Shown: positions 11,380 to 24,525, numbered from the stretch's first letter. The stretch is DNA of 64,000 bases from Heterotrichella gracilis (GCA_032358255.1 JAULBX010002889.1:62001-126000), one strand, 5' to 3'. The notes: generated by a model not told the origin, from the letters alone. Made by a program: numbers and translations.

Positions 11380-14300
11380 CTGGCGCTATCAGCAGGCATG
11401 TGCGCCCATTTGGGTACAGTATCAAATCCCCGCCCTCCAGTGTAAAGCCCTCGGCAAGCTCACTGATCCTCCCAATCAGCTTTCGCCACACAGCCACGCC
11501 TGCAAGGGTATACATGGTATAGAATTAGGGTACAATATGGAGGATTTAGGGTCCAGGTTCTGGGTCAAGGTTTGATGCGCCCAATCAGTTTCCAACATAT
11601 TTTACTGGTCACAAGCAGCTTTAAAAAATGCTGGTGCAGGGACAATGCAAGTTATAGAACTGGGTTGCGCAAGGCATATAAGGCTGCCGGTTAATCTAGC
11701 TGTATTGCTGATACGCACCAAGCAAGGTACGGGCCAGCAGTTGTGCGTCGTGAATAGATTTAAAATCTCCCCTATGCGCATGATGTGCATTTTTGCAGGC
11801 ATGGCGATTGCCCAATCTTTTCCCTAACTTTTTTCTTCTTTTTGGCCCGTGACAAACCAGATATATTCAAATTGCTAAACCCCACCCCTGATGCGCATCC
11901 CTAATAAAACGCCCATCCAAGGCGTGGATGATAATCATTGTGCATGCCCTCACCTTGCACATCGCCTGCCAGCTGCAGCGCCAGTGCATTGCCCTTTGAC
12001 ACAAGCTCCACCCCTGCAATAAGCCACCAAGATTGGGTGGGTCAGAAATTGCTTAGTTCCTATAATTTGAATCGAACACCCAATGCACAAACAAGACCCT
12101 GATTTCCCGGTGGAACGCCATGCTTGCAAGATATCAACAAATAAAACAAAAAAATATAGTTAGATGCGGGAGTTCGAAGGGTAGCTTAAAAGCTACTAAA
12201 AAATAGAGCATGCTTGAATGAAAAAGTGTCAGCACGTGCGTGCGCAGTGAATGTCACATTGCGAGTCGCCAGTTACTGCACCTGAGACATCCTCTGCTTC
12301 AAGGGTGAGCTCGTGAAGCTCGTACCGCACGCCTCCCTCCTCGCCACTGCCTGTACAAGGGAGGTTGCGTAAACGAGGATGCCATTACTGGGTAGCAACA
12401 GTTGCTTGGATGCAATGGTTGGCTTTGTATAGAGTGTGCATGGCCATGGCATTGGGGGTTGTACTATAGTTGTACCTAGCTTGGGACCAAAGCGTCGATC
12501 GGAGGTGAAGAAACTGGGACAAAACTGAGACTGGATTTGAGCAAGAGGGGCCTAAGAAGATAATGTGGAAACGGAAGGTGTGTCCATAGTTCAAAGTGCA
12601 AGCAGTCTACTGGGGCCTACATAAGGTTGGCTTTGCGGTGAACTGGTATGGCTGAACTTCCCAAACAGCCACACACCTTCTCCTCACCCCGCTGGGCTAA
12701 GGGTGTCTTCACATGGCACACAATACACACAGCGTTTACAGCGTAGTATTGAAGGTAGTGCAGGAAAAAATGCAGTAAAGGAAGGTAGCGGACACATTGC
12801 CAGGTAGGGCAGTTGAGGTGTTGCAGACAGGGAAAGTGGTGCAGTAAGCATCTCAAAATCACAAAAAATGAAAACTTCAAATGTTTTTTTATATTCAACA
12901 AACATTTATTATTTGCAGGGGAACCACAGGTTGATATAATAATAATTTACGCACCTGCCGCCATTGTAAGACACTTGAGACCGTTGGGCAAAGCCACTAT
13001 GTCGCCCTCGTCCAGCTGGAACCTCTCCCCACACACAAGGGTGTGCCCAAGGGGCTTGCGCCACACAGACACGCCTGCGAGCGAGTGGATTAGGACTCAG
13101 GGTGTAGCCATGTGGGCATGGGAACTATTGCTGACAATGGCACGCGCATGTGGATTGTGGACCACGATTCGCCATTATTTCGATGAAATAGCACAATGGG
13201 GTTGGGTGGTGGGTACAAGCCCCCCCAAAAGCTAGGGATTCACAACTCTATAAAAGGTTGTCAAACCCGAAGGGCTGTATAACAGCTACCACAGGTATCC
13301 TCTTGGCATAGCTGCCGGCTCTGTGCCCATTCTCCCAGTGGCCAAGGTACAGGGTTTAAACCCCAACATTTAAGGGTTTAGGGTCACAGGTCCTGGGGTG
13401 CTAGACTAGCAAGTGGGGTTCAAGTGTACCCAAAGTAGAGTCCAACGGCAGCGAGCCATGCATGCTGGAGGGTGCACTGCATGACAACTCCACTCCACTT
13501 AGTTTCTGTGCGTGAAAAGCGCTTTTGCACATTACCCCGGGAAGTGGTAGAAGTGGGTTTCCCACCCAACTTGGAAATGGGTTGTCTTGGGTCCCACATT
13601 TATTGCTACCCACCAATCCGCCCCTACCCTTTACCCAAACCCCGCCATCAATTCCCACCTGTACAGGTCCACATGGCTAACACAGCTAGCTAGCTCACGC
13701 GCAAGCACATGCTGTACATGTTGTTGGGTTTGGCGTCATGCACCTCGTACCGGTCACGTTATCATCCACACACAGGGTGAGGTTGCCATCCGTCGTGTCA
13801 AGGTCCACTCCAGTCACTGCATCAAAACACCAGTATACATGAACGCATGTGCCTGGCTTCAGTTCTTGGCAATGGACTGTGTGTTGCATTCATATCCATC
13901 ACTGCCCACCATCGTTCAGCACTTTGCACCACCGATCCGCTTATCTGTAGTACACCATGAAACCTCTACAAGTATCTAGTCGCCATGCGGTACCACTTCC
14001 CATCCCCGCAACCAGTAATCACCCCTGACCATTAACAGGTATCTAGCACCGCACCCATCCCGCTCTAAAGAATGTTTTAGGGTTTAGGGTATCGGATAAC
14101 ACAGCTAGCTAGCTCACGCGCAATGCACATGGTGTACATGGTGTTGGGTTTGGCGTCATGCACCTCGTACCGGTCACATTATCATCCACACACAGGGTGA
14201 GGTTGCCATCCGTCGTGTCAAGGTCCACTCCAATCACTGCATTAACACCAAAACAGCTTCGTAGCTTGGGTGTGGGTTGTAGTACACTGATAAACGTTGT

Positions 14301-16026
14301 AGGGTTTAGGGTTTAGGGTGTCTAGGGTGTCGGATATGCATGCATCTGACCAAAGACGCAAGCTTGCGGGGAATCAGGGACAACGCAGCACAGAAAAATA
14401 TGTCATTGGTTATGGTTTCTAAGGAAAACCGTTATGAGGTGTCACCAGGCTTCATAAATATGGCAGTTTGTGTACTCGAGTGGTGGGCTCTGCTCGGGAT
14501 GCATGCAGCTATAGCTAGGAGCTGCAGAGGTATAAGAGGTATGGCCAATCAAGCTGGGCCCGATACAGAAAAAAAATAGCATTCCTAAAGTCTGCTACTT
14601 TGCCCTCGAAGATGTGACAATTAGCCGAAGCGAAGTTTTATAACTGAGTTTAGCATGCGCATACATAAGTGTGCGCCTGTACCCACCACTCAGCGTTGAC
14701 GCAATCTCAGACACCCGCTGCAGCTGGTACCCTATCCGTGGGTTGACGTCTGTCCCTGATGCGTCAACTGAAACCACCGAAGCTGCCTTTGTGACGGATA
14801 GGCGCCTTCCAGAGCGAGCGGGCTGGTTGCTAGCATGCGCACTGTGGGGCACTCGGGCGTTTGCAAAAAAACTAGTATTATTGGGGTTCGCACGCCTGGT
14901 GGTGGGGCAAGCACGAACAGCACGAACGAAGATTCTGGTGCATACCGAGAGAGTGGCAGGCGCCTGCCGTGTCAGCAACATGGCTGCGGTTGGAAGGGCA
15001 ACACCTCTGCCGAAACAAAGCTTGCGCTAGAAACAACAAATGGGTGCCCTTACTTAAACAGGAGGGAACCCCACGCCTGACCGAACGGTGCCCAACTGAC
15101 TGTAATGACTGTTATTGTTAGACCTTGGTATAACCCAGAGGGATGCTATACACATGTTGAAAGCCTTTCTGAGAATACCACCAGGTGCCTGTGAAGGTGG
15201 TCACCCTAAACCCTAAACAGCTCCACTTCAAAGGTGTTGCACATCAGACGGTGACACTGGCGCAAGTCACAGGGTGGGACAAGCCTTACTAGTAGGGGAT
15301 AACACATCAGATTATACGGAACGTTCGCCACAAAGCTACTGGTGCAGCTGAACCTCCCCACAGTGTAGACAACGCCCCCCCCCATACCTTGGTACCAAAA
15401 TAAATAGGAAAGAATATCACTTCCGCTTTCCACCTTGTGCACCATGAAACCCATAATACAAAGAGGAGCACTACCCTCCCGCTCCCAACTTTCCCACCGG
15501 CCGCCAAAACATTAAAAACGTTCGGGTTCACTCTGTGATTTTTTTCTATGGTTTTTTGACCCGGGTGACAGGAGCCCGGGGAAGGCTACGCTGCATTTGT
15601 GAATTATCTATCTAGCTACCCTGTTCACTTTGAATGTCGCGGGGCGCAAGGAGAAAAAAACTTCGTCGCTGTCGTTGCGCATGGCATTCAAAATTTTCAC
15701 ATGGGAAAATCCTTCGCGCCTGCACCAAATGACCCTCTGTAATAAGGGAAAAGAGCCAGACCTGGCCAGACATTCGGATGGAAAAAAGCCAATGGTCTGT
15801 TTACAGTGGGGGAAAAAAACCCAGGTATGCAGATGGAAAGGAGCCAATGTGCCCCTTCACGGTGGCAGCGTGAGTGCAAAGGTGTATGTTACGGGGCGTG
15901 AGAAGGGGAAGGCCTCGTCGCTGTCGTTGCGCATGGGGGTGTAGCTGGGCAGCTGCGCCAGGTCAGCCTGCCAGCTGTCGGCCAGAAAGTAGAAGCTGTC
16001 ACGGGCGCACGCCTCAAGGTTCCACC
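11380..16026 (-). CDS. unrecognised modular protein built from paralogous short exons (partial model)
   Basis: Exons on the minus strand: about 16026-15893 (ends SDEAFPFSRP), about 14810-14692 (SVTKAASVVSVDAS...), about 13816-13750 and/or its twin near 14226-14160 (GVDLDTTDGNLTLCVDD), 13074-12955, 12350-12282, 12013-11954, 11499-11380. The last four are all bounded by phase-1 introns. Two of them are exactly 120 nt and clearly paralogous: GVSVWRKPLGHTLVCGERF against GVAVWRKLIGRISELAEGF. The 20-codon exon GVELVSKGNALALQLAGDV resembles the twin exon GVDLDTTDGNLTL. I do not recognise the family. The pattern suggests a beta-rich repeat protein grown by duplication of symmetrical exons. Both ends and some internal exons are unresolved. 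Confidence 0.5.
13690..14245 (-). repeat. near-identical twin exons with flanks
   Basis: 13690-13830 and 14095-14245 are almost the same. Each encodes VDLDTTDGNLTLCVDD after an acceptor 'atgcag' and before the donor 'gtacgagg'. They differ by a few bases. Both copies look spliceable in phase 1. This is the youngest duplication I can see in the window. Confidence 0.8.
15620..15690 (-). pseudogene. decayed echo of exon 16026-15893 (donor side)
   Basis: Reads MRNDSDEVFFSLRP on the minus strand, against MRNDSDEAFPFSRP in the exon. The donor GT is changed to GC. It lies downstream in transcription order. Confidence 0.75.
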
Positions 16027-16582
16027 TGCACGCAATTGACCTTTGAAATTTGACCTGCTTGGTAGATAGATTGGTAGATATCTGCATGGCCAGTTTTCAA
16101 AATACCACTAGCACAAGTGGTCTTTTGAGGGTATTTTTCAACTGAATACTGAGCATTAATGCCTGCATGCAAGGACCCTTAGGGAGGGTTCTTTGCATAA
16201 TGGCATGAGTCGTGGGATGTACCTGCCTAAATGCGACCCTCTTCAGAGTCATGCCACGACTCGCAACACTTCTCACACATTATAAAGTACGATACCCAGG
16301 CACTTTCGGATATACAGAAGTGACTGTCGACATATGTGTTATGAATCAGCTGTTGACATCAACGCTCAACAACTGGTGGGCACTGCTGCAGTAAGTGTTT
16401 TCGACAAGACAAAGCTAGGTGTGCCCATACTTTTGCAGCACAAGATTGCCGATATTGCAAAGTTGCAAGGTTCCACCGGGCTAGCCTGTGACACAAGTTT
16501 GTTCTCGTATACTGTAAGAAACGTTTCTTACAGTACGGGCGTACGGGCTCACCTGCTTCTGAAAGCTTTAACAAACCACAGC

Positions 16583-18665
16583 ATGGCATTCACCAGACCC
16601 ATTGTGGCTGCCCTTTGCATGGTGGTGCTGCTGCTCCTGGCGTCAGCACACTGCCGAGAGCTGCAACAGGGTCCTACCAGCCCTACCAACAGTACAGACA
16701 GCTTCAATATCAACGATCAATTCCCTCTTGCTTCATATTTTGAATGGTTCGCAAATGCTACAGCGATGGGCGACGCTCGATCCATGTCCCAAGCTATCAG
16801 GGGAGCCATTATTCATGGAGCTGATGTTAATGCTGTAGCGTCTGCCTTCTCACAGGCAATAGAAGGTACTGCAAAGTAGGGTTCACAGTGTGCATGGAGA
16901 GTCTGGGTATGCGTGGAGAGTCCAGGTAAGTCCAGGGGAGGCTCTGGTGCCAATGACACCTGTGGGTGTTCCCTTCCTTCAAACAGGGTTAATTTTCTTG
17001 AACCCTAATATACAGCTCAGTGTGAAGGTCACGACGGTGACCACTGCCACTATGTGTGGTCAACATCAGAAGTGGTGCATGCAAAAGCCAAAAAGCGAGC
17101 TGGACATCACGGTTAGGTAGATCATCAGGCTACACACCACATATGTCTCAGACAAACTTCTGGACTGCAACGCGCCTGGTTCACTTCTGGAATGATTCAG
17201 CGCACAAGTTATTCATGCGCAGCACTTCAAATAGGACAATTCTGCGTTGCCAACTGCTGCTGAGTGCAGCATGTCATGCACCCGGCAGGGTCCAATGTGC
17301 ATCCTGTGGCACCACCACCTCAGGGCATTGCCGATCAAAACCTCAGACCCACCTTTTGCACCTATATAGTCTTTCTCAAATAACGGGGATAATCATCATT
17401 TCCCGTGCGCGTGCACTTGCTCCACTTAACCCCCATCTCATGCCTAAGTCCGTTTACCCCATTCCCAGCAGGGGATTTTTTCCAGGCAAATGCTGTAGCC
17501 ACTGCGGTCAACCTGATGGACCCTGAAGAAGTGAGCCTCACCGCCACCACTTTGAAGGCATACGCGCAGGCGTTCACACAGGCGATGTCCAGTGGAAAAT
17601 TGACCACAGCGGCACAGGTAGGTTACCTGTGGAAAAAGCTGTGATCCCCCAAACCCTAAGCTTTGGCACAACGGGCATATGCCCTGCCAGGCACAAGTGC
17701 TGATGCAAATGGTGTCAGAGTGTTAGACTGAGTGAATGGGAAGTGCTGCTATACCCCCCACGGGAAAAAGCCATTGGAAAGTCCAAATACCCTCTCCACA
17801 CTGTCTTCACCAAATACCCTGCCGTTTATCCGTTGCATATGCAATGTACTACGCTGAAAGTGTTCCACGCATCCAGAGTTCATCAGCTATTTCACTTAAG
17901 GATAGTGATATATAAGTTACTAATACGCATATGGGCCATGCACACGTATTATAAAGAAAGTGGTAAGTTGCTTAGCATGGCTTGAACAGGCACGTTGGCT
18001 GAAAAAGAGACTCAGCACATGGAAACATGTCTGCTATGGTCATCAAATATTGTGTGACACTGCTCTGGGTGAATGACTGGCATGGTCTTCCTCTCAGGCT
18101 CTTTCAGCAGCCATCACTCAAGGCGGGGCAGTGGGCCAGGCCACTATCAACGCGCTGGCCAACTTTGCGCTTGGCAACTTTGCCACGGTGTCTGGGACGG
18201 ACCAGTGCAAGGAGGCACAGGGCACTGTTGCAGGTAGCGGAGGAATGCGCATTTTTGTCCGCAACCATGCATGCGTTGGTGCAATGGTTGGCACCAGGCC
18301 CAAGGCAGTGGTACAGGACGATCTTGCATGCTATCGCCAGTTACAAACATGTGCAGCATGCCACATCCCACACAATCTGATCGTGTACCAAAACTGAAAG
18401 GCCCAAACCTCTCACCAATTTGCCTTTGTGTAGAACATGTAATACAACATCATGAATTCGGTTGGTTGACCCACCTCTCCTTGTGATCACCCCTTTCCTT
18501 CCCCTTTCCCCAGCTGCCCAGGCACTGCCCATTGCCCCAATCCAGAGCGGCAATCCCCAAGCCAGCGCAAGCGCCATAGGCACAGCCACAGCAGACACGC
18601 TCAAGAAATGCGCTATAATCCAGCAGTTTGGACAGAGTTCTGCAGCGCCGGCGCCAGCACCATAA
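16583..18665 (+). CDS. secreted Ala-rich protein, family unknown
   Basis: Exons 16583-16865, 17472-17617, 18098-18233 and 18514-18665 close in phase (238 aa). The N-terminus MAFTRPIVAALCMVVLLLLA is a clear signal peptide, followed by a Thr/Ser/Asn-rich linker with an N-x-S/T site. The rest is a series of short Ala-rich helical segments (FSQAIEGDFFQANAVATAV; TLKAYAQAFTQAM; LANFALGNF) and two cysteines (DQCKEA; LKKCAII) that could pair. It ends in QSSAAPAPAP. Exported or wall-associated is the reasonable inference; I do not recognise the family. The upstream open frame from 16334 adds residues but would bury the signal peptide, so I start at 16583. Confidence 0.7.
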
Positions 18666-18667
18666 CA

Positions 18668-18870
18668 GGCATCGGAGGGGTGACACCGGTGTGGTTGCGT
18701 GCAGCGGCGCAAACAGTAGCCACTGCCATTTCCTGGGGCAATCACTCCAATGCAGCAACATTTGGTTTATTATGCCATGCCATTAGTAATGCGTTTGCAG
18801 CTGCCAGTGCAGCTGCCATTGCAAGCTGCGCCAGGCAGCTAGAGCTGCTGTTACCCTATATTGTGCAAAT
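18668..18870 (+). other. Ala-rich open frame directly after the secreted-protein stop
   Basis: In a different frame from the last exon of the preceding gene, this reads AAAQTVATAISWGN and AISNAFAAASAAAIASCARQ. The composition matches the repeat-like segments of that protein (compare FSQAI, AQAFTQAM). It may be an alternative terminal exon, or the remnant of a duplicated exon. Confidence 0.35.
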
Positions 18871-19571
18871 GAGGAAATTTCTCATGGCATCTTACAGCCA
18901 TATCACAGTCATCTGGCTCATGTGGTACAGAAGCACTACTGATATTGGTAATACTGACCAAAGGTGCATGTTATGCAAGTAGATACACATGCTATTGTCA
19001 AAACTGCCTGGTATGTCCATAGGCACTGAAATGTTATGCGCATGGATAGTCAAACTATACGCATGGCATGTAATGCACAACCCACTGATATTAAGAAACA
19101 CACACTGTGTACACATCAGCTGTAATAAACTGCAGCAAGTTTATTACAGCCAGAATTCTGATCAAAGTCGACTAATAGGCTAGGCGCTGACAGTGCCAGG
19201 CTGCAAAAGGGGCATGCAAGCCTTAGGAGTGCCGTCATGGTCATTGACAACCTAAATTACTGCAATACCAGGCAGGATGCTAACATGGCCCCAAAGTTGG
19301 GATGCAGACACCCCCGTATAAATACTCCATGAATTGTTGTAATCCGTGACAGAGAAACTAAACATGGAGAGGGAAATAAATCGCTGGAAACCTGCAATTG
19401 CGCTGGCCCTGTTCCAAAAACTGCATTAGTATGGAAATGTGCCGCTCTGGGACTGCGACCAGCTGCTCCAGGTTTGTGGACGTCTAAACAAAGCGTGGTG
19501 ACCAAGGTCCAGACCAAAACAAAAAGCCTCCAATCAAAGTGGTTCCGCCCAATCAGAGTCACTTGAGCCAA

Positions 19572-21407
19572 TCAAAGCTTCCAATCAAAATTGAAATCAA
19601 AGCTTCCAGCCAACGCTTGGCTGACAATGGCTCGGACCTTCTCTGGGGTCCCCGGGTCTTGCACAGGGGTTATAGGCAGGGGCTCTGGGTCTGGGGGAGC
19701 CTGAATGCGGATAGCGGGCAACAGCTTGTGGACTGGGAGCACTCCTTTGATTTGCAATTCCGGGCCTGGGACCGCGTATTCTGGTATTGCAGTTTCCTGC
19801 TCCGGGAACGCATATTCTGGGATTGGCGGCAGCGCTGGTCGATACCTGGGTGATGCCGGTGGTGGGTTACACTGGGGTGCATTTGCCGGGCTTGGAACGG
19901 GGATTGTGGGTGCCGGTTCTGGGATTGGGAGGACCCGCTCTGGGGCTGGGAGTCCAGGATGAGCTATGATGGGATGTTCTGGGATTGTGGGCAGCGCTGA
20001 TAATTGCCTCCCCTTCCTACACCTGTGCATCTTCCTCCCCTGTTTCCTGCACCACCACATCCCTTGCGTGACAAATCCATCCGGTGGGGGTAAGTCTATC
20101 AGTGATAGCCCCTGAACCAGCCCCACCCCTACATGCAAACCCTAGCAAACCCTAAACCATGACACAAGCCAAGGGGTGCTGGTGGTGGCTGCGCTTTCCC
20201 ACCCCTGCAGAGCCCCCTCCCCTGCTTTCTGCACCACCACACCCCTGGCTGGACACCTGATTATGCACTCACTGGTGTGAAGAGCTCACAGCCCCCCCCA
20301 GATTTAGGGCTTAGGGTATGGGGTATATAGGGCACGAACTCACACCCATATGAGCTCCCAGGGGTTTGCTGCACCCCATTCACTTGTCACATATGCTCTC
20401 AGCTGCCCATGTCTTGCACACAAAGTGTGGTGTCTTAGGAGTGTAGGGGTACAGGGTTTAGGGTTTTAGGGTTTTACGCACCTCACCGCCACCGCCCTGC
20501 TGATGAACTCTGTCATGGGTGCGGCGTTGGGCGGAGCAACTGCTGCAGCGGGGGCACAATACTGAGTTAGGAAATCCCTAGGGTTCAGCCACTAGCTTGA
20601 GTGACTCAAGCAGAGCCCAAAAGCAGGAAAACGCGTTACGGGACAAGAAGAGGTCAAGGCCTTAGGTCTTAGACAGGTGCTGCGCCAAAAGCTGCTCTAC
20701 CCTAACGTAGGGCCCTGTTGTCTAAGGCTCTGAGCATCATGCTATTTCTGCAGCTCACTGGCAAAATGACAACCCCGCCAACGGGCCTTAACCTCGTCCA
20801 TGCGCCCAGGAGGCGAGGTTACCACTGTTTAGGGTTTCAGATTAGGGTTTAGGCAGTGTCAAGCTTGACTTAATTTGACCATGGTATGCATACCCGCGCT
20901 GTTCGCAATGCTGTCAACGCTGACAGCGATGTTAACGGTAACACCTACACCCCGCCGTTGCGTCAAGGGCCTCAGGTGCCGACCCTCCCGCCGCTGGCCC
21001 TCGGCGCCAGCATCGGCAAGTTGGCGCACGAGCTCCGAGTGACCGCACGTCACCAGCACCTCTGCATCCGTTGGCCACGCCCCTAGTGAGTGCACATACG
21101 TAGTGGGTCCTCCATACTAGTGGGTGCTTCATAAAATTGTGTGCAGGCGTGCGCACGGGCCCGGGGTCATCTGTGCCCTTGCAAGGGGGCCAGCACGGCA
21201 GCTCGATGGGTGGGAATTCCAGGCACCACGCTGGGATGGAACCATAGTCGGCATTGGGTCACGAAAGTGGATTAATATGGAGAAGAAGAGTATCTACTCA
21301 CCCATGGCTCTACACAGTGTCCGCACGACCTGCTGCGCGCTGTCCAGCACCCCCGGGATGCCTGTGTGTAGCTGAAACGACTCGCTGGCGACGGGGCTCA
21401 CTGGCAT
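19572..21407 (-). CDS. probable Pro-rich protein (partial model)
   Basis: Candidate exons on the minus strand: 21407-21302 (MPVSPVASESFQLHTGIPG, donor gtgagtag), about 21086-20950 (GAWPTDAEVLVTCGHSELV), about 20545-20481 (AVAPPNAAPMTEFIS, donor gtgcgtaa), and a terminal open frame ending at 19572. The last is rich in Pro-Glu pairs (LPTIPEHPIIAHPGLPAPE, then PPIPEYAFPEQ). Splice dinucleotides and a shared strand suggest one gene, but not every junction could be closed. No domain is recognised. The Pro-rich tail resembles cell-wall or scaffold proteins in composition only. An upstream ATG at 21714 with a donor at 21684 could add a short first exon. Confidence 0.4.
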
Positions 21408-21719
21408 CGCTGAGCCGAAAGCGGGGTTGACGAACCAGTTTTACTACATATAAGGATGGGTTGGTGCTGGATACTTGTCATAAACCTGCAGCAACCACAC
21501 GCTGTTTGGGTTTTTAAAAGGTTGCAATGCACATGCATGCATGCAAGCATGTGTAGGGGGTAAGAAACTAACAGGCAAGGAGCTGTAGCAGCGTTTTGTC
21601 CTGGAAAATGGGCAAAAACACTTCAACAAACTTAAGTAACAACAGCAATGGAGTCGAACGCGAGTTTGTTGAGCAACCACCTACCTTTGCGGGATTGGCG
21701 CGGGTTGCCACCATGCAAT

Positions 21720-22870
21720 CCCTGTTTGCACGCGCCGAGAAACTGTCCCCCTGACACTCGCTCTACAGGCAAATAGAGCGGCAACGAAACCTCATATCAG
21801 ATTGTATCAGGTATTTCGGTGTAACAGGCAGGGCGAGTACTTCATAAACAAGAGTCGGTTCACACTGGTATTGAAGGGCTTCATGGGTAACGCAAGCACA
21901 GTCCTAGCTCAAAAGCCACTGTTGCACACACAAATCACAGACTTTGACAGTTGACGTTAGCCGGAGTTTTGCAGTTATTTGGGCGCAGGTGCTGAGTGCT
22001 ATGAAGCGTATGCCGTGTGTCTGGCACAGGACTGGGCAAACCTAGCTTAAACCAAATCAGCTCTAGGGCAGGTGCAGGGCGCTGACAGGACCTGCCCAGC
22101 AGGTGAAGGGTGTGTTACACCTTACAGGGTGTGTTATACCTTCTTAATTACTGGGGTACCCCTTGTCTCAGGTGTACCTATGCCACGATGCACACTTAGC
22201 TGATTTCCTTGCAAGATAGGTGCAGGAAGAGGCAGCAATTGGTGGCTTTATTGTTCACACAGCCTATGTATGATCATGATAGGCTATGATACCCCACAAA
22301 TTGCACCCACCAAAAGTGGCCACTGTCCTGCGCTCATGCCCAACGCTGACCACTGTGCTTTTAGTGCTTTTGCATGTTTGCAGTCTCGTACCCGCACAGA
22401 ATGCTTCCAGGATGTTCACAGGAATATTACACTGTAGGAAAGAGTGCATGTGCGGGCCAAGCAAGGCTTCAACCCGCAACAGCCCGTTTGAAGCAAAACT
22501 GCGTACGCGTATGTGAATTTCAAATAGTTTGCAGCCGCAAGACTTAGTGCTAAACAAGCCCAAGATGTATCCCTTTCAAAAGTGCGCATAGTTGTTTCGC
22601 ATATTTTGCATCTGCAGCTGCTGCGCAGAACAACAACTGGGTTGTACAGCTTTCAGCGCACAAACTGGGCGGGCAATTAGCTCTTTCAGCCCTGCCTTGC
22701 AACGCATACCACGATGGCAAGGGGGGTGGATACAAGCCAGTTGACAGGCAGACTGGGGCCTGAAACACCACAAGCAAGCAGCTAGGCGGGGGATTTTTGC
22801 GCAGCCACGTACCACGATATGCGCAGGGGTCGCACAGCCTCCAGCATACAAACCTAGACACGCAATAAGC
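21720..22870. other. no gene recognised
   Basis: Short frames only, on both strands. No recognisable domain, repeat or transposon end. It may include the promoter of the minus-strand gene ending at 19572. Confidence 0.3.
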
Positions 22871-23072
22871 TTTTTCAGGTATGCTTTGCGTGTCCAGGTT
22901 CTTGCGCTGAAAGCTGAACCGCCCTGCGCCCCTCGTGTACGTGACTGCCCACTAAAAATCCCCCAGTGCAGCTGCTGCTGGTGTTCTCAATTGAAGCAGA
23001 AGCCCCAACCCCCACAGTGCCCGCCACCTGGCTTGTACCCACCCACCTCGCCACCGTGGTACCCAACCACAC

Positions 23073-23480
23073 TCAGCTGTCAAGGGAACCCCTCTGGCGG
23101 TCAGCCAGCTTCTTGTCTAGCTTCTTGTCTATGCTCTCCAGGGTGGCTTGCATTTCTTTAAGGGTGTTGATCCACCCGTCATGCGTCACATCCAGTGCCG
23201 CCGTTCTGGCCACATATCCCTCCTGTTTACCCGCCACAACCCCCAACCTCCCCGAAATACCCCTTAGCTCCCCCGCAACACTCCCCAGCGTGGTGTCCAT
23301 CGCCTCGAGCCTGTGACTGGTGTCCCGGGGGCTCCCAGCACGGACGGCGTCCGCTTGGCTGTAGCTGCTGGCCACCCCAGAACCGGCGGCGAGGGTCTTT
23401 GTAGCATTTGACCTGCGACCTCTGTGTGGCAGTGCCCCAGTGAGATGACGCTCAGATCTGACGGCTGGTGCGCCAGTCCT
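23073..23480 (-). CDS. C-terminal coiled-coil exon of an unknown protein
   Basis: A minus-strand exon after a CAG acceptor near 23481, with a stop at 23075-23073. The C-terminal ~80 residues have heptad-like spacing of hydrophobics (HRLEAMDTTLGSVAGELRG; NTLKEMQATLESIDKKLDKK), typical of a short parallel coiled coil. The first part is Arg/Ser/Gly-rich. Upstream exons were not found with confidence; 24190-24525 on the same strand is a candidate. No family recognised. Confidence 0.5.
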   Translation of the reverse strand, partial: RTGAPAVRSERHLTGALPHRGRRSNATKTLAAGSGVASSYSQADAVRAGSPRDTSHRLEAMDTTLGSVAGELRGISGRLGVVAGKQEGYVARTAALDVTHDGWINTLKEMQATLESIDKKLDKKLADRQRGSLDS

Positions 23481-24189
23481 GCAACAGAGAACCCACCTCA
23501 AAGTTGGCCGTGGCACATATGGCAAACCCTAATTAAACCCTAAACCCTGGGGGCTGGTGCGGCTTTCTTGCAACAGAGAAGCCAACTCAAGGCTTTGGGC
23601 CATAGCAAATCCTTAACCCTGAACCAACCTCACAAGCTGGCCATGGCAAGCAACAGGTGTCCTGCCACTCTGTGGGTGAAGCGGGTTCCGACATCATTCC
23701 TGCCAAGTATGGCAAGGGTGAAAAACACCTTGTCTGTGCACTCCTTTATGCCCCCCAAGCACTTCACCCCGACAAAATACCGAAGCATAGACTGTGCACC
23801 CAATTTTTGTTCTTCTGTTCGTGTATCAAATAATAAACCCTAAACCCTAAAACCCTAATCCTATAACCCTGAACATAGGCTAGCTGAACCAGTTGCGCGC
23901 CTAAACGGGCTGCTACGGGACCTAGTGCCACCTCCCCTTCGCTCATGAAAGTGGAAAGTGGCTTGGTAACAATTACCAAAAAACGTTGTAACTGTTACCC
24001 AGCAAACAGTGACAAGGGTAACTGCACATGCCATATGCATGCATATGCCATATACCCTTGGCAACTGGTAACACGACCTAGGTAGCCTTGGTAACAAGTG
24101 AAGAGCTTCCTCCAACTCCCTTTCGCTCTGAGCTAGTTTTCATCCTACCCAAAGCCCACTGTAACTTACAGTGCTAGCAACCGTTACCA

Positions 24190-24525
24190 TACCTGGTGAA
24201 CCCTTGTGACAACCCGGCCCTCCCAGTTCGAGCAAGCCGCCCTGCAACGTCATGCGCCACTACAGTCCTGGCAAGCGGGGCAGACGGCCTCCTGGCAGCC
24301 GTGAGCGTATAAGTGCACGGCCGAGCCTTGATGGTCGCCATGGTCATGGCTACAACAGTTTCGTGCAACTCCCAAAGCACTCGATGGCCCTTCAAACCGG
24401 ATCGCCAAGGGTTGAAAAGCGGTAATGCAAATAGGGTTGTCGCAGTGAGGGAACGTGCACTTGGCCTCGCCCAATAATGTGGCGGGGCGTTGGCTTGCAG
24501 TACTTTTGTAAAGAGCCCCTAGAAA
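24190..24525 (-). CDS. candidate exon of unknown function
   Basis: Open on the minus strand in more than one frame after an acceptor 'ttttctag' at about 24526. One frame holds several Cys/His pairs (TFPHCDNPICITAF; CPACQDC), another is Arg/Thr-rich. Frame choice is unclear, so no function is offered. It could be an upstream exon of the coiled-coil gene. Confidence 0.25.
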
